A DNA stretch of 64,000 nt from an uncultured Pseudomonas sp. (GTDB lineage Bacteria; Pseudomonadota; Gammaproteobacteria; Pseudomonadales; Pseudomonadaceae): the NCBI RefSeq assembly GCF_946886105.1, contig NZ_CAMPHV010000022.1, positions 1 to 64,000 on the forward strand, in the 5' to 3' direction. The notes under the pieces were generated by a model. That model made no database searches, had not been told where the DNA came from, and saw only the letters and a list, made by a program, of their open reading frames with translations. How positions within the stretch are numbered: the first letter of the stretch is position 1; the number at the start of each line of letters is the position of its first letter. This document shows, one piece after another, positions 33,822 to 42,734 of the stretch. The position numbers were made by a program, and so were the translations under genes.

Positions 33822-35371
33822 TGTTTGCCAACTTACGCCAGGCCATGCTCTGGCTGCACAGCGTGCTCGGCCTGGCCTGCGCCGGGGTGCTGTTCGTGGC
33901 GTTCTTTATGGGCAGCCTGGCCCTGTACGACAGCGAACTGGATCGCTGGATGCTGCCGCAGACGCGCTTGTCAGCACCTGCCGCCGAACTGTCCCTGGAC
34001 CGTCAGATATTGCCTGAGGTTGAGCGTCTAACGGCGGGGCAGGCGCTGGAGCAATGGTATGTGGAACTGCCCAACAGCCGGGTTCCCGTGCTGCGCCTGC
34101 AGTCCTGGGATCTACAGGATCAAGGGCAAAGCCAATTTATCGATCCGGCTACTGGCCGTGTGGTAGCGGCGACCAGTAGCCGGGGTGGTGACTTCTTCTA
34201 CCGCTTTCATTACATGCTGCATCTGCAGGCCGGTAGCCTGGGCCTGTTGCTGGTGGGCCTGGCCAGCATGGTCGGTTTGTTGGTGATAGTGGCCGGGGTG
34301 CTGATCCATGTGCGGCTGTTCAAGGATTTCTTCAGCTTCCGCCCAGACAAGGCGCCGCGGCGTTTGCTGGATCTGCACAATCTGTCCGGGGTGTTCGCCC
34401 TGCCGTTTTTTCTGCTCATCCTGTTGAGCGGTCTGTTCATCAGTTTTCCCCAGTATCTGCCGGCTGGCCTCCTCGCGGCTTACCCGGAGCAGCCCGGCGA
34501 ATTCGCCAGCGAAGCGCGCGATACCTTCAATCGACCGCCGTCGGGCCAGCCAGGCCGACTGGCATCCCTGGATGCCATGGCCGCACAGGCCCAGGCGATA
34601 TGGCAGGGCGGCGAACCGGCCTTTGTCCGCGTTTGGCACCCGGGCGACGCTGGCGCCTATGTGGAAATCAGCCGTTCCCTGGCGGATCGCTTGAGCAGCG
34701 ACGGTGAGACTCTGTTCTTCGACGGGGCCAGCGGACAGTTGCTGCACCAGTCGCGGCTCAAACCGGCGGCTGCCACCTATAGCCTGCTGGCCGGGCTGCA
34801 TGTGGCGCACTTCCAACAGCCGCTGCTGCGTGCTCTGTACTTCCTTGCGGGCATCAGCGGCTGCCTGATGCTGGCCAGCGGTCTGCTGTATTGGATCGAG
34901 AAACGCCGCCTGCGCTTGCCGGAGGGCCGTGCCGGCCTGCGCTTGATGCAGGTTCTCGCCGTCAGTCTGATCACCGGGCTGCCCTTGGCGACCCTGGCCA
35001 TGCTGGCGGCTAATCGCTTGTTGCCGGCGACTCTGGCGCAGCGCGCGAGTTGGGAGGTCTGGCTGTTCTTCGCCGCCTGGTTGGCTGCGGCGCTGCACAG
35101 CAGCTTGAGCGTTTACCGCTCCGAGCATCGTGCGCCCTGGCGAGCCCAGTGTGGGCTGGTGGCCTTGCTGGCCCTGGCCGCGTTGCTGCTTAACGGCCTG
35201 ACTACCGGCGACTACCTGTGGCGCACCCTCGGCCAAGGCCAATGGGCCGTAGCCGGGGTGGATGGTGTTTTGTTGCTGGTGGCCGGGCTGGCTGGCGGTG
35301 CCTGGCTGCGCCTGGCCCGGCGCGAGACTCGGACTCGGGCACTACCAATCGAGGCCCGGGAAGATGCTTGA
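33821..35371 (+). CDS. PepSY-associated iron-regulated inner-membrane protein
   Basis: 516 residues of the PepSY_TM/PiuB-like family: an N-terminal membrane helix (MLWLHSVLGLACAGVLFVAFFMGSLALYDSELDRWM), a periplasmic PepSY-like region (about 60-130), a second helix set with HYMLHLQAGSLGLLLVG and LLDLHNLSGVFALPFFLLILLSGLF, a further periplasmic part, and four C-terminal helices. Conserved His residues in membrane segments (HSVLG, HYMLH, HNLSG, LHVAHF) suggest haem binding and transmembrane electron transfer, as for ferric-siderophore reductases; this is inference. It is coupled to the DUF3649 gene upstream and overlaps the DUF3325 gene downstream. Confidence 0.88.
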   Translation: MFANLRQAMLWLHSVLGLACAGVLFVAFFMGSLALYDSELDRWMLPQTRLSAPAAELSLDRQILPEVERLTAGQALEQWYVELPNSRVPVLRLQSWDLQDQGQSQFIDPATGRVVAATSSRGGDFFYRFHYMLHLQAGSLGLLLVGLASMVGLLVIVAGVLIHVRLFKDFFSFRPDKAPRRLLDLHNLSGVFALPFFLLILLSGLFISFPQYLPAGLLAAYPEQPGEFASEARDTFNRPPSGQPGRLASLDAMAAQAQAIWQGGEPAFVRVWHPGDAGAYVEISRSLADRLSSDGETLFFDGASGQLLHQSRLKPAAATYSLLAGLHVAHFQQPLLRALYFLAGISGCLMLASGLLYWIEKRRLRLPEGRAGLRLMQVLAVSLITGLPLATLAMLAANRLLPATLAQRASWEVWLFFAAWLAAALHSSLSVYRSEHRAPWRAQCGLVALLALAALLLNGLTTGDYLWRTLGQGQWAVAGVDGVLLLVAGLAGGAWLRLARRETRTRALPIEAREDA

Positions 35372-35684
35372 ACTGTTGCTGATTACCAGCCTGGTGGCGC
35401 TGCATTTGCTCGGCTTGGCCTGTCTGGGCCTGGCCCAGGACAAACACTGGCGGGCAGTGAAAATCCGCAGTCAACGCCAATCCTGGATGACGCCGATGGG
35501 CTGGGGCTGGCTATCGTTAAGTCTGCTGCTGGCCTGGGCTTACCAAGGAGCGGCTTTCGGCAGCCTGATCTGGTTGCTCCTGCTGCCGCCGAGCGGTCTC
35601 GCTTTGGCCTTCACCCTGGCATGGCGGCCGCGTTGGCTATGGCCACTGGCAAGGCTGCTAAGCAGGGCAGGCGAAAAGCGCTGA
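35364..35684 (+). CDS. DUF3325-type small inner-membrane protein
   Basis: 106 residues with three hydrophobic segments (LLLITSLVALHLLGLACLGLA, GWGWLSLSLLLAWAYQG, LIWLLLLPPSGLALAFTLAW) and QDKHWRAVKIRSQRQS between the first two. DUF3325 proteins regularly follow PepSY proteins beside siderophore receptors. The ATG at 35364 overlaps the end of the upstream gene by 8 bp; the longer in-frame ORF from 35262 lies entirely inside that gene. It is the last gene of the receptor-linked set. Confidence 0.8.
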   Translation: MLELLLITSLVALHLLGLACLGLAQDKHWRAVKIRSQRQSWMTPMGWGWLSLSLLLAWAYQGAAFGSLIWLLLLPPSGLALAFTLAWRPRWLWPLARLLSRAGEKR

Positions 35685-36111
35685 ATGCCCAGGCTTTGTT
35701 GTCAGGTGTTTGTGGTTAAACCAGTGCCTCTGGCCGAGCCTTTCTTCCCGTAGGCCCGGAGCCTATTCGCGAACTTTGACTAAGCTATTCGAGTGGTGCT
35801 GACGCTGTGAACGATGACAGCTGTAAGTGGCCTGAGCGGGCAGTCAGTGTCAGTCATGCGCCAGCGCTGCGCTTGGTGTGGGTCGTATCGAACGCGGCGC
35901 TGGCGGAGCGACAGACAGAGAGCACAAGGTGGGCGTTTGTCGTGGGCTAATGCGGAAATCGGGTGGCGGAATTTTCAATTGCACTCGAGTATTCCCATGT
36001 TTGGTCTACCCCATCGTCCGGCCCTCTGCAGACTCTTGCCCACTGAGGCACATCCGGCAACCAAATTCGCAATCGACGCCCACTACCATTGATTGCGTGC
36101 GGAGCGAATCG
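35685..36111. other. Intergenic stretch without a supported gene
   Basis: 427 bp between the DUF3325 gene and the caspase-fold gene. Short reading frames here lack ribosome-binding sites and protein-like sequence. No repeat of the window's families and no clear terminator were found. It presumably contains the promoter of the caspase-fold gene. Confidence 0.5.
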
Positions 36112-37545
36112 ATGAGACTAGGTAGCGCACACCGTTGGATGGCAATGCACCTTGCCATCTTGTTCCTTTGCGCAGCGGCGCATGGTGCAGCGCTTGCCCA
36201 GGCGCGCTCGGCGCTGGTCATCGGCAACAATGCCTATTCCTTTGCGCCGTTGCTCAACCCGAGCAACGACGCCGCCGATGTGACCAGAACCTTGAGCGAG
36301 GCAGGGTTTTCGGTAACCACGCTGATCGACGCCGACCGGCAGAGCATGCTTGATGCCATGGCGCAATTTTCTGCCCAGCTGAAATCCTCGGGCGGTGTCG
36401 GGCTACTGTTCTTTGCTGGGCATGGAGTGCAAGTCGAGGGTGAGAATTACCTGCTGCCCGCCGGTGATGGTGTCAAGGATTCCTCCGAACTGGCGGCGAA
36501 GGCGATCAGCGCCTCGGCGATCGTCAATGACATGGCCATGTCGGGCAACGATCTCAACATCATCATTCTCGACGCCTGTCGCGACAATCCGCTGACTGGC
36601 GTAACGACCGGCCTGTCGCGTATCGAGTCCAGCGCCAGCCTGTTTGTTTCGTATTCCACCTCGCCCGGTGCCGTGGCGCTGGACGGTGAGGGCCGCAACT
36701 CGCCCTACGCGAAACACCTGACGTTGGCGCTGGCGACGCCCAACCTCAATCTCGAAGAGACATTCAAGAAAACGCTCAAGGGCGTCTATCAGGAAACCAG
36801 TGGGCAGCAAACGCCCTGGCTGTCGTCGTCCTTCTTCGGCGACTTCGTGTTTCGTGGCGATGACGGGGCAGAGGCCAAAGCAAATTCGAGCGGTGGCCAG
36901 GCAGTGGAAGGGGCATCAGCCATATCCGCGGTGCACGAGCAGGCGCAGCTGCCCATGCCCGAAGCGATGGCGACCCCCCGCACGCTGACTGGGCTGTACA
37001 GAGTCTCCGGAACCAATCCGGATGGCACCCGCTACCCTGGCATGCTGGCACTGGCGCAGCGCGGCGCGTTCTACGATTTCACCTGGTGGATCGGTCGCGA
37101 TGTGTTCCGGGGCAAGGGCGAGCTGGCCGGTCGCATGCTGGTCGTGCACTGGAACGATGTCCACCCGGTGGTGTACTCATTTGCACCAGATGGCGTGCTC
37201 GACGGGGAGTGGGCCGATGGCACGGCGACTGAGCGCCTGAGCCTTTACGCAGCGACCAGCGACGCTGTGCCCAAGACGGGACTGTATCGGGTCGAGGGGC
37301 GTAATGGCGATGGCTCGCGCTATACCGGTCAGATGTCGCTCGAGGGCGGGGGCGAGGCCAATGAGTACCGCCTGCGCTGGGCCGTTGGCAGTGCGAACTA
37401 TGACGGCAGCGGCAGGTTCAACGACGGGCTGATGATCGTTGATTGGGGCGGCACGACCCCGCTGGTCTACGCCCTAGCGACGGATGGCAAGCTGATAGGG
37501 CTGTGGGATGGTGGTATGGCGTCGGAAACCGCCACGCCACATTGA
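36112..37545 (+). CDS. Exported caspase-fold (C14) protein with two C-terminal repeats
   Basis: 477 residues. The signal peptide (LAILFLCAAAHGAALA) is followed by a caspase/metacaspase p20-like domain (about 31-260) starting RSALVIGNNAY, with catalytic His104 in FFAGHGVQ and Cys156 in LDACRDNP. Both dyad residues are present, so peptidase activity after Arg/Lys or Asp is plausible. Residues about 293-375 and 390-470 are two copies of a beta-rich unit (GLYRV.G.N.DGTRY.G...) ending in PVVYSFAPDGVLDGEW and PLVYALATDGKLIGLW. It is flanked by the two siderophore arms on opposite strands, but no link to the siderophore is visible. ATG 36112 has GGAG seven bases upstream. Confidence 0.82.
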   Translation: MRLGSAHRWMAMHLAILFLCAAAHGAALAQARSALVIGNNAYSFAPLLNPSNDAADVTRTLSEAGFSVTTLIDADRQSMLDAMAQFSAQLKSSGGVGLLFFAGHGVQVEGENYLLPAGDGVKDSSELAAKAISASAIVNDMAMSGNDLNIIILDACRDNPLTGVTTGLSRIESSASLFVSYSTSPGAVALDGEGRNSPYAKHLTLALATPNLNLEETFKKTLKGVYQETSGQQTPWLSSSFFGDFVFRGDDGAEAKANSSGGQAVEGASAISAVHEQAQLPMPEAMATPRTLTGLYRVSGTNPDGTRYPGMLALAQRGAFYDFTWWIGRDVFRGKGELAGRMLVVHWNDVHPVVYSFAPDGVLDGEWADGTATERLSLYAATSDAVPKTGLYRVEGRNGDGSRYTGQMSLEGGGEANEYRLRWAVGSANYDGSGRFNDGLMIVDWGGTTPLVYALATDGKLIGLWDGGMASETATPH

Positions 37546-37852
37546 GGGTGCATGAACCAAACGCGGTCATTTGATTCTTGGGGATGACTCAGAGGCTGTG
37601 AAAAAATCGAGCGCAACACCGCAGCGGGCGCTTGGCGTTGACCGCAGTAGGCGAGTGCATTTTCACTGTCTCTCAGCCCCTCCGTTGCCCATAGGCGTTC
37701 TTAAGTTCCCAAGCAGCTTCGGAGCGACTGCCAGCCTGACGCTTCCTCTGGCGCGGCCAGGTGGAGTCGAGGGCATGATGGGTATCGCTGCGCTCAACCC
37801 ATCGCCCATGAACCTGCGGGCGCCTACTTGTTGCTGCTGCGCAGGGCGCCCC
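37546..37852. other. Convergent intergenic region with half-BIME hairpins
   Basis: 307 bp between the caspase-fold gene (+) and the last NRPS (-). It holds GATGGGT...ACCCATC around TATCGCTGCGCTC (37778-37804), which resembles the right half of the BIME, and GGGCGCC...GGCGCCC (37818-37851) directly after the NRPS stop. Neither has a T run. No gene is supported. Confidence 0.55.
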
Positions 37853-40800
37853 TCATTTAGCTGCGCAATAGGGTCTGAGCACCTTGCGCAGATCTTTCAG
37901 GCGCGGGTGCAGGAATACCAGTTGCGGCGGGATGGCCGTGCCCCACAGCTGTTGCAGGCGTGCGCACAGCAGCACCGCTTTGAGCGAGCTGCCGCCTAGC
38001 TCGAAGAAGCTGGCATCCGGTTCCAGGCTGGGGATTCCCAGCATGTCCAGCAGCAGCTCGCAGAGTTGGCTGTCGGCATCGCCGGCAGCGCAATCGGCTG
38101 CTGGTGGCAGCGGTTGCAGGTTGCGGTTCAGTTCGTTCAGTGGCGCGTCCGGTTGCAGCACAATGCTGCGCAGCAGCCGTTCATAGTCGGCGGCCAGGCG
38201 GGCGATCTGCTCTGCGTCGAACAGGTCGGTGCTGTAGGTGAAGGTGGCGACCAGGCCGTGCTCGCGCTCGCCGATATCCAGCATCAGGTCGAACAGGGTG
38301 CTGTGGTTGCTGCCTTCCTCCATCGGGCTGATCTGCAAGTTGCCGAACTCGCTGGAGCTGAGGATGCGCTCGCGGTGCAGGTCGAACATCACTTGCAGCA
38401 GCGGCGCGCTTTGCTGCTGGGTGTTGGGCAGCGCTTGCAGCAGCTGTTCGAACGGCAGGTCCTGGTGGTCGTGGGCGGCCAGCATGTTGTCGTGCAGCTG
38501 AACCAGCAGCGCCTCGAACGAAGGGTTGCCGCTCAGATCGCTGCGCAGGGCCAGGGTGTTGACGAAGAAGCCGACCAGCCCTTCGAGCGCTTGCTGGTTG
38601 CGGTTGGCGATCGGGATGCCGATGCGGATATCGTGCTGGCCGCTGTGCCCGGCGAGGAGCAGCTTGAAGGCGGCGAGCAGGGTGCTGAACAGGGTCACGC
38701 CGCGTTGCTGGGTCAACCCGTGCAGCGCCTGAGTCAGCTCGCTGTCGAGGCTGAATTCATGCTGGGCGCCGCGATGGCTGGGCAGTGCCGGGCGTGGGCG
38801 CATGCCGGGCAGTTGCAGCAGCGGCCGGTCCTTGCCGAGGTGGGCGAGCCAGAAGTCGAGCTGGGGTTTGAGGGCCTCAGTGCTGAGCTGGCGGCGCTGC
38901 CAGTGGGCGAAGTCGGCGTATTGCAGCGCCGGTTCGCTCAGCGGCGAAGGCTGGCCGGCGCTGAATGCGGCGTAAAGCGCGATCAGTTCGCGGGTCAGCA
39001 CGCGCATCGACCAGCCGTCGGTGACGATGTGGTGCAGGCACAGCCAGAGCACATGGTTGTGTGCGTCCAGGCGCATCAGCCCGGCGCGGATCAGCGGCCC
39101 ACGGGCCAGGTCGAAGGGCTGCAACGCCAGGCCGTCCAGTTGGCTGCGCAGCGCCTGCTCGCGCTCGGCTTCGCTCAGGCCGCTGAGGTCCAGCAGCGGC
39201 AGCGGGAAGGCGCGCGGGGCGTCGATATATTGCAGCGGCTGGCCATTTTCCAGAACGAAGCGGGTACGCAGGCTGGCATGGCGACGCAGCAGCTCGGCGA
39301 AGCTGCGCTCCAGCGCCGGCTGATCGAGTTCGCCGCAAAGGCGCACGGCCTCGGCGACGTTATAGGCGCTGGTGCCCGAGTGCAGGCGGTCGAACAACCA
39401 CAGGCGTTCCTGGGCGAAGGACAACGGCAGCGCGCTATCGCCAACGGCGGGTTGAATCGGCGGCAGAGCGGGCGCGCTGGCTTGCGGCAGGGCCTGTTCG
39501 GCGAAACCGATCAAGGTCGGATGGAGGAACAGCGCGCGCACCGGCACTTCGATATTCAAGGCGCTACGCAGGCGTGAAATCAGGCGGGTGGCGGTCAGCG
39601 AGTGGCCGCCCAGCTCGAAGAAGTGATCGTCGAGGCCGACTTTTTCCACACCGAGGACTTCTGCCCAGAGGCCGGCGAGCAGGGTTTCCCGCTCGTTGCG
39701 CGGGGCACGATAGGCGCGCTGGCCGCCGCGTTCGGGGGCGGGCAGGGCGGTGCGGTCGAGCTTGCCGTTGGGGGTCAGCGGCAGCGCCGGCAGCACCACG
39801 TAGGCGCCCGGCAACATATGTTCGGGCAGATGCTCGGCCAGGTGCTGGCGCAGCGTTTGCGCGCCGGGGCAGGCGTCGCGGGCGACTACGTAGGCCACCA
39901 GCTCGGCATCGCCGGCTGGGTTCTGCCGGGCGATCACCGCCGCCTCGCGCAGGGCCGGATGTTCCAGCAGCCGCGCCTCGATCTCGCCCAACTCGATGCG
40001 GAAACCGCGGATCTTCACCTGATGGTCGACGCGGCCGAGAAACTCCAGCTCGCCTTCTGAGTTCAACCGGCCGATGTCGCCGCTGCGGTACAGGCGGCTG
40101 CCCGGCGCGCCGAAGGGGTCGGGCAGGTAGCGCTCTGCGGTGAGGCCCGGTCGGCCGAGGTAACCCTGGGTGATGCCGGCGCCGCCGATATAGATCTCCC
40201 CGGCGACGCCCGGGGCTACCGCTTGCAGCCGCTCGTCCAGCACTTGCACGCGCATGTTGGCAATGGCGCGGCCGATCGGTAGCACGCCCTGTTCCTCGCC
40301 CCGGCTGCGGTACAGGCTGCACCAGACGCTGCCTTCGGTGGGGCCGTATTCGTTGTATAGCGCGGCGCTCGGGCAGACTTCGTGGTGCCGCGCCGCCACC
40401 GCCGCCTGGCAGGCTTCGCCGGCGACTATGGCGCAGCGCAGGCTGCTCAGGTGCTCGCCGCCTTGTTCCAATACCTGGGCATAGAGCGATGGCAGCATCA
40501 GGCAATGGCTGATGCGTTGCTCGGCGATCAAGCGGCCGAGGGCCAGGGCGTCCTGTACCTGACCGTCCTGCGGCAGGCACAGGGTGGCGCCTTGGCTGAG
40601 GCTCCAGAACAGGCCGGCGACCGAGCTGTCGAAGGCCAGGCCGGAGACCAGCAGGAAGGACGCCAGCGGCTCCTGGTAACCCAGCCAGCGGGCGCTGGTG
40701 GAATGTACGGCGTTACGGTGCGAGACCATCACGCCCTTGGGCCGGCCGGTGGAGCCGGAGGTGAAGATCAGGTAGGCCAATTGGTCCGGGTGAGCGATGG

Positions 40801-42487
40801 GCGCCGGGCGTTGGTCGGGCAGCTCGGCACCATCGTCGGCATCCAGCCAGAGGGTCTGGTAACTGCCGGCCGGCAGGCGCTCGGCGAGGGCGCCGTGGCT
40901 CAGCAGCAGCGGCGCTCGGGTCTGTTCCAGCATGTCGGCCAGGCGCTCGGCGGGGTAGGCCGGGTCCAGCGGCAGGTAGGCGCCGCCGGCTTTGAGAATG
41001 CCGAGGATGGCGACTATGGCTTCGCTCGAGCGGCCGAGGAACAGTCCCACCGGTTGCCCGGCACGCAAGCCGGCTTGGCGCAGGCGATGGGCCAGGCGGT
41101 TGGCCTGACGCTCCAACTCGGCATAGCTGAGCCGGACGTCGCCATGGCTAAGGGCAATCGCGGTGGGATTGGCCTCGACTTGGGCTTCGAACAGCTGATG
41201 CAGCAGCGCCGGCGCGGCGATGTGCGCCTCTGTGCGGTTGAGTTCGGCCAGCCATTCGGCCTGCCGCGCGCCTATGCCGTTGGCCTCGCGCAGCGGGCGC
41301 TGGCTGGCGGCGCAGGCCTGCTCGCAGAGGCTGAGGAATTGCTCGAGGATCAGCTCGGCGGCATGTCCGGTGAAGCGGCTCGCGTCATAGCGCAGGGCGA
41401 AGGCGAACTGGCCGTCGCGCGCTTGCACGTCGAGCGTCAGGGTCGCGGGATCGCCGTCGGCCTGCAGCTCCGCAATCGGCCAGGCGCCAGGCGTGGATTG
41501 GCTATAGCGGAAGCTGAAGGGCAACCCCGGCGCCTCGCCGGGCCAACTTTCCTGCCAGGCTTCGGCCTCCGCCAGCAGTGCGCCGAACTCACCGCTGAGC
41601 GCCGCCAGGGATTGGTTTTCATCCACCGCGAGCAGTAGCGGCAGCGCCTTGGCGTAGGCGCCGAAGGCGGTTTGCGTAGCGTCGTTACGGCCTACATGAC
41701 CCCAGCCGAGCAGCAGGCGCGGTAAGCCCAGGTGGCGTTGCAGCAGGGTCGCCCAGCACAGGCCGAAAACCGTTGCCGGTTGGCAGGCCAGCCCGGCGAG
41801 GGTGCTGTGCAGGCGGTCCTGGGCGGCGGCGGACAGGCTTTGTTCGATCCGCACTGGTCGGTAGCCCTGTTCCGCGCGCGGATTCTGCCAGGGATGGACT
41901 GGGCTCAGCAGTTCCGCCGCCTGCTGGCGCTGCCAGAAAGCGCGGCCGGCATCACCGTCCGGGCCGCTGATCAGCTCGTGTTGCCATTCGGCGAAGTCGG
42001 CGTATTGCACCGGCTCGTCATCCAGGCGCTGGCCTTGGTAAAGGGCGGCGAGTTCGCTTAGCAGCAGTTCCAGGGTTTCGGCGTCGGCGTTGGTGGCCGG
42101 CAAGGTCAGCAGCAGTTGCTTGCTCGGGCCGTTGCCCAATAGGGCGGCGGCCAGGGGCGGTTGCTCGGGGTTGGTTGCGCTGGCGACGAGTTCGGCCTGG
42201 AGATGGGCCAGCAGGCTGGCTTCGGCGTCCGCCGCGCTGGCCTCCACGACTTGCCAGCTAAAGTTCAGGTCCTCGGCGATCACCTGCACCGGCAATTGCA
42301 TGCCGGGCACGGCGGTGAGGCGGGTGCGCAGGATTTCATGACGCGCCAGCAGTTGGCCGAGGGCGGCGTGCAGGCGTTGCGGGTCGATGGCGGCCGGCAG
42401 CTCGGCGCGCAGGTGCGCGACGGCTTGGGGGGCGATGCGCCAGTGACGGGTTTGTTGCAGAGCGGGGCGGAAACCTTCGATGGACAT
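37853..42487 (-). CDS. NRPS: interface-A(His)-PCP-C-PCP, no terminal A or TE
   Basis: 1544 residues. Residues 1-440 are a condensation-like domain whose catalytic HHxxxDG is replaced by PATNADA (130-136), as in interface domains that dock free-standing beta-hydroxylases. The A domain (about 450-935, A3 motif near 574) has pocket residues DSALIAEVW, close to histidine-type pockets. PCP1 Ser is at about 961. The C domain has HHIVTDGWS at about 1151. A last PCP has Ser at about 1499 in LGGSSLK, with no A domain before it and no thioesterase after it. ATG 42487 is preferred; the in-frame extension upstream reads through the MITE. It is the last gene of the operon. The product of the preceding hydroxylase gene is the likely partner, giving beta-hydroxyhistidine. 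Confidence 0.85.
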   Translation of the reverse strand: MSIEGFRPALQQTRHWRIAPQAVAHLRAELPAAIDPQRLHAALGQLLARHEILRTRLTAVPGMQLPVQVIAEDLNFSWQVVEASAADAEASLLAHLQAELVASATNPEQPPLAAALLGNGPSKQLLLTLPATNADAETLELLLSELAALYQGQRLDDEPVQYADFAEWQHELISGPDGDAGRAFWQRQQAAELLSPVHPWQNPRAEQGYRPVRIEQSLSAAAQDRLHSTLAGLACQPATVFGLCWATLLQRHLGLPRLLLGWGHVGRNDATQTAFGAYAKALPLLLAVDENQSLAALSGEFGALLAEAEAWQESWPGEAPGLPFSFRYSQSTPGAWPIAELQADGDPATLTLDVQARDGQFAFALRYDASRFTGHAAELILEQFLSLCEQACAASQRPLREANGIGARQAEWLAELNRTEAHIAAPALLHQLFEAQVEANPTAIALSHGDVRLSYAELERQANRLAHRLRQAGLRAGQPVGLFLGRSSEAIVAILGILKAGGAYLPLDPAYPAERLADMLEQTRAPLLLSHGALAERLPAGSYQTLWLDADDGAELPDQRPAPIAHPDQLAYLIFTSGSTGRPKGVMVSHRNAVHSTSARWLGYQEPLASFLLVSGLAFDSSVAGLFWSLSQGATLCLPQDGQVQDALALGRLIAEQRISHCLMLPSLYAQVLEQGGEHLSSLRCAIVAGEACQAAVAARHHEVCPSAALYNEYGPTEGSVWCSLYRSRGEEQGVLPIGRAIANMRVQVLDERLQAVAPGVAGEIYIGGAGITQGYLGRPGLTAERYLPDPFGAPGSRLYRSGDIGRLNSEGELEFLGRVDHQVKIRGFRIELGEIEARLLEHPALREAAVIARQNPAGDAELVAYVVARDACPGAQTLRQHLAEHLPEHMLPGAYVVLPALPLTPNGKLDRTALPAPERGGQRAYRAPRNERETLLAGLWAEVLGVEKVGLDDHFFELGGHSLTATRLISRLRSALNIEVPVRALFLHPTLIGFAEQALPQASAPALPPIQPAVGDSALPLSFAQERLWLFDRLHSGTSAYNVAEAVRLCGELDQPALERSFAELLRRHASLRTRFVLENGQPLQYIDAPRAFPLPLLDLSGLSEAEREQALRSQLDGLALQPFDLARGPLIRAGLMRLDAHNHVLWLCLHHIVTDGWSMRVLTRELIALYAAFSAGQPSPLSEPALQYADFAHWQRRQLSTEALKPQLDFWLAHLGKDRPLLQLPGMRPRPALPSHRGAQHEFSLDSELTQALHGLTQQRGVTLFSTLLAAFKLLLAGHSGQHDIRIGIPIANRNQQALEGLVGFFVNTLALRSDLSGNPSFEALLVQLHDNMLAAHDHQDLPFEQLLQALPNTQQQSAPLLQVMFDLHRERILSSSEFGNLQISPMEEGSNHSTLFDLMLDIGEREHGLVATFTYSTDLFDAEQIARLAADYERLLRSIVLQPDAPLNELNRNLQPLPPAADCAAGDADSQLCELLLDMLGIPSLEPDASFFELGGSSLKAVLLCARLQQLWGTAIPPQLVFLHPRLKDLRKVLRPYCAAK

Positions 42488-42540
42488 ATCCGTTGGCCTT
42501 GAGAACAGAGCTGATTGAGTGCGGGGAGGTCGTGTTTCCC

Positions 42541-42576
42541 TCACCCCCGGCCCCTCTCCCGGAGGGAGAGGGGTGA
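42541..42576. repeat. Short 'CCCTCTCCC' palindromic repeat
   Basis: TCACCCC...CCCCTCTCCC followed by GGAGGGAGAGGGGTGA forms an imperfect hairpin. It belongs to the same family as the units at 48781-49292 and the insertion at 44747-44858. It lies between the MITE and the NRPS start. Confidence 0.7.
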
Positions 42577-42584
42577 AAAGCGGA

Positions 42585-42734
42585 TTAGCAGGCCGTTGAA
42601 AAACGTAGGCGAGGCAGGTAAGACAAGGCAAAAACAGGCGAGGAAGCGGAGTTTACGAGAGCTGTAAATGAGCATTCCGAGCCTGTTTTTAACGCAGTAT
42701 TGCCAACGCAGGTAGTTTTCCAACGGCCTGCTAG
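42585..42734. mobile_element. MITE-like element, copy B, inside the siderophore operon
   Basis: 150 bp with the same inverted ends as the element at 11112-11275 (TAGCAGGCCGTTGAAAAAC and its inverse) and the same interior in opposite orientation. Its right end, CTAG at 42731-42734, supplies the TAG stop codon of the hydroxylase gene, so insertion took place at or within that gene's 3' end. Confidence 0.82.

Noticed and set aside
37818..37851. Rho-independent terminator of the NRPS operon
   Set aside because: The 7-bp GC stem has a 20-base loop and no T run on the minus strand, so it is too weak to call.
37571..37999. Plus-strand gene opposite the end of the last NRPS
   Set aside because: It lacks a ribosome-binding site, has no recognisable motif and overlaps the well-supported PCP domain on the other strand.
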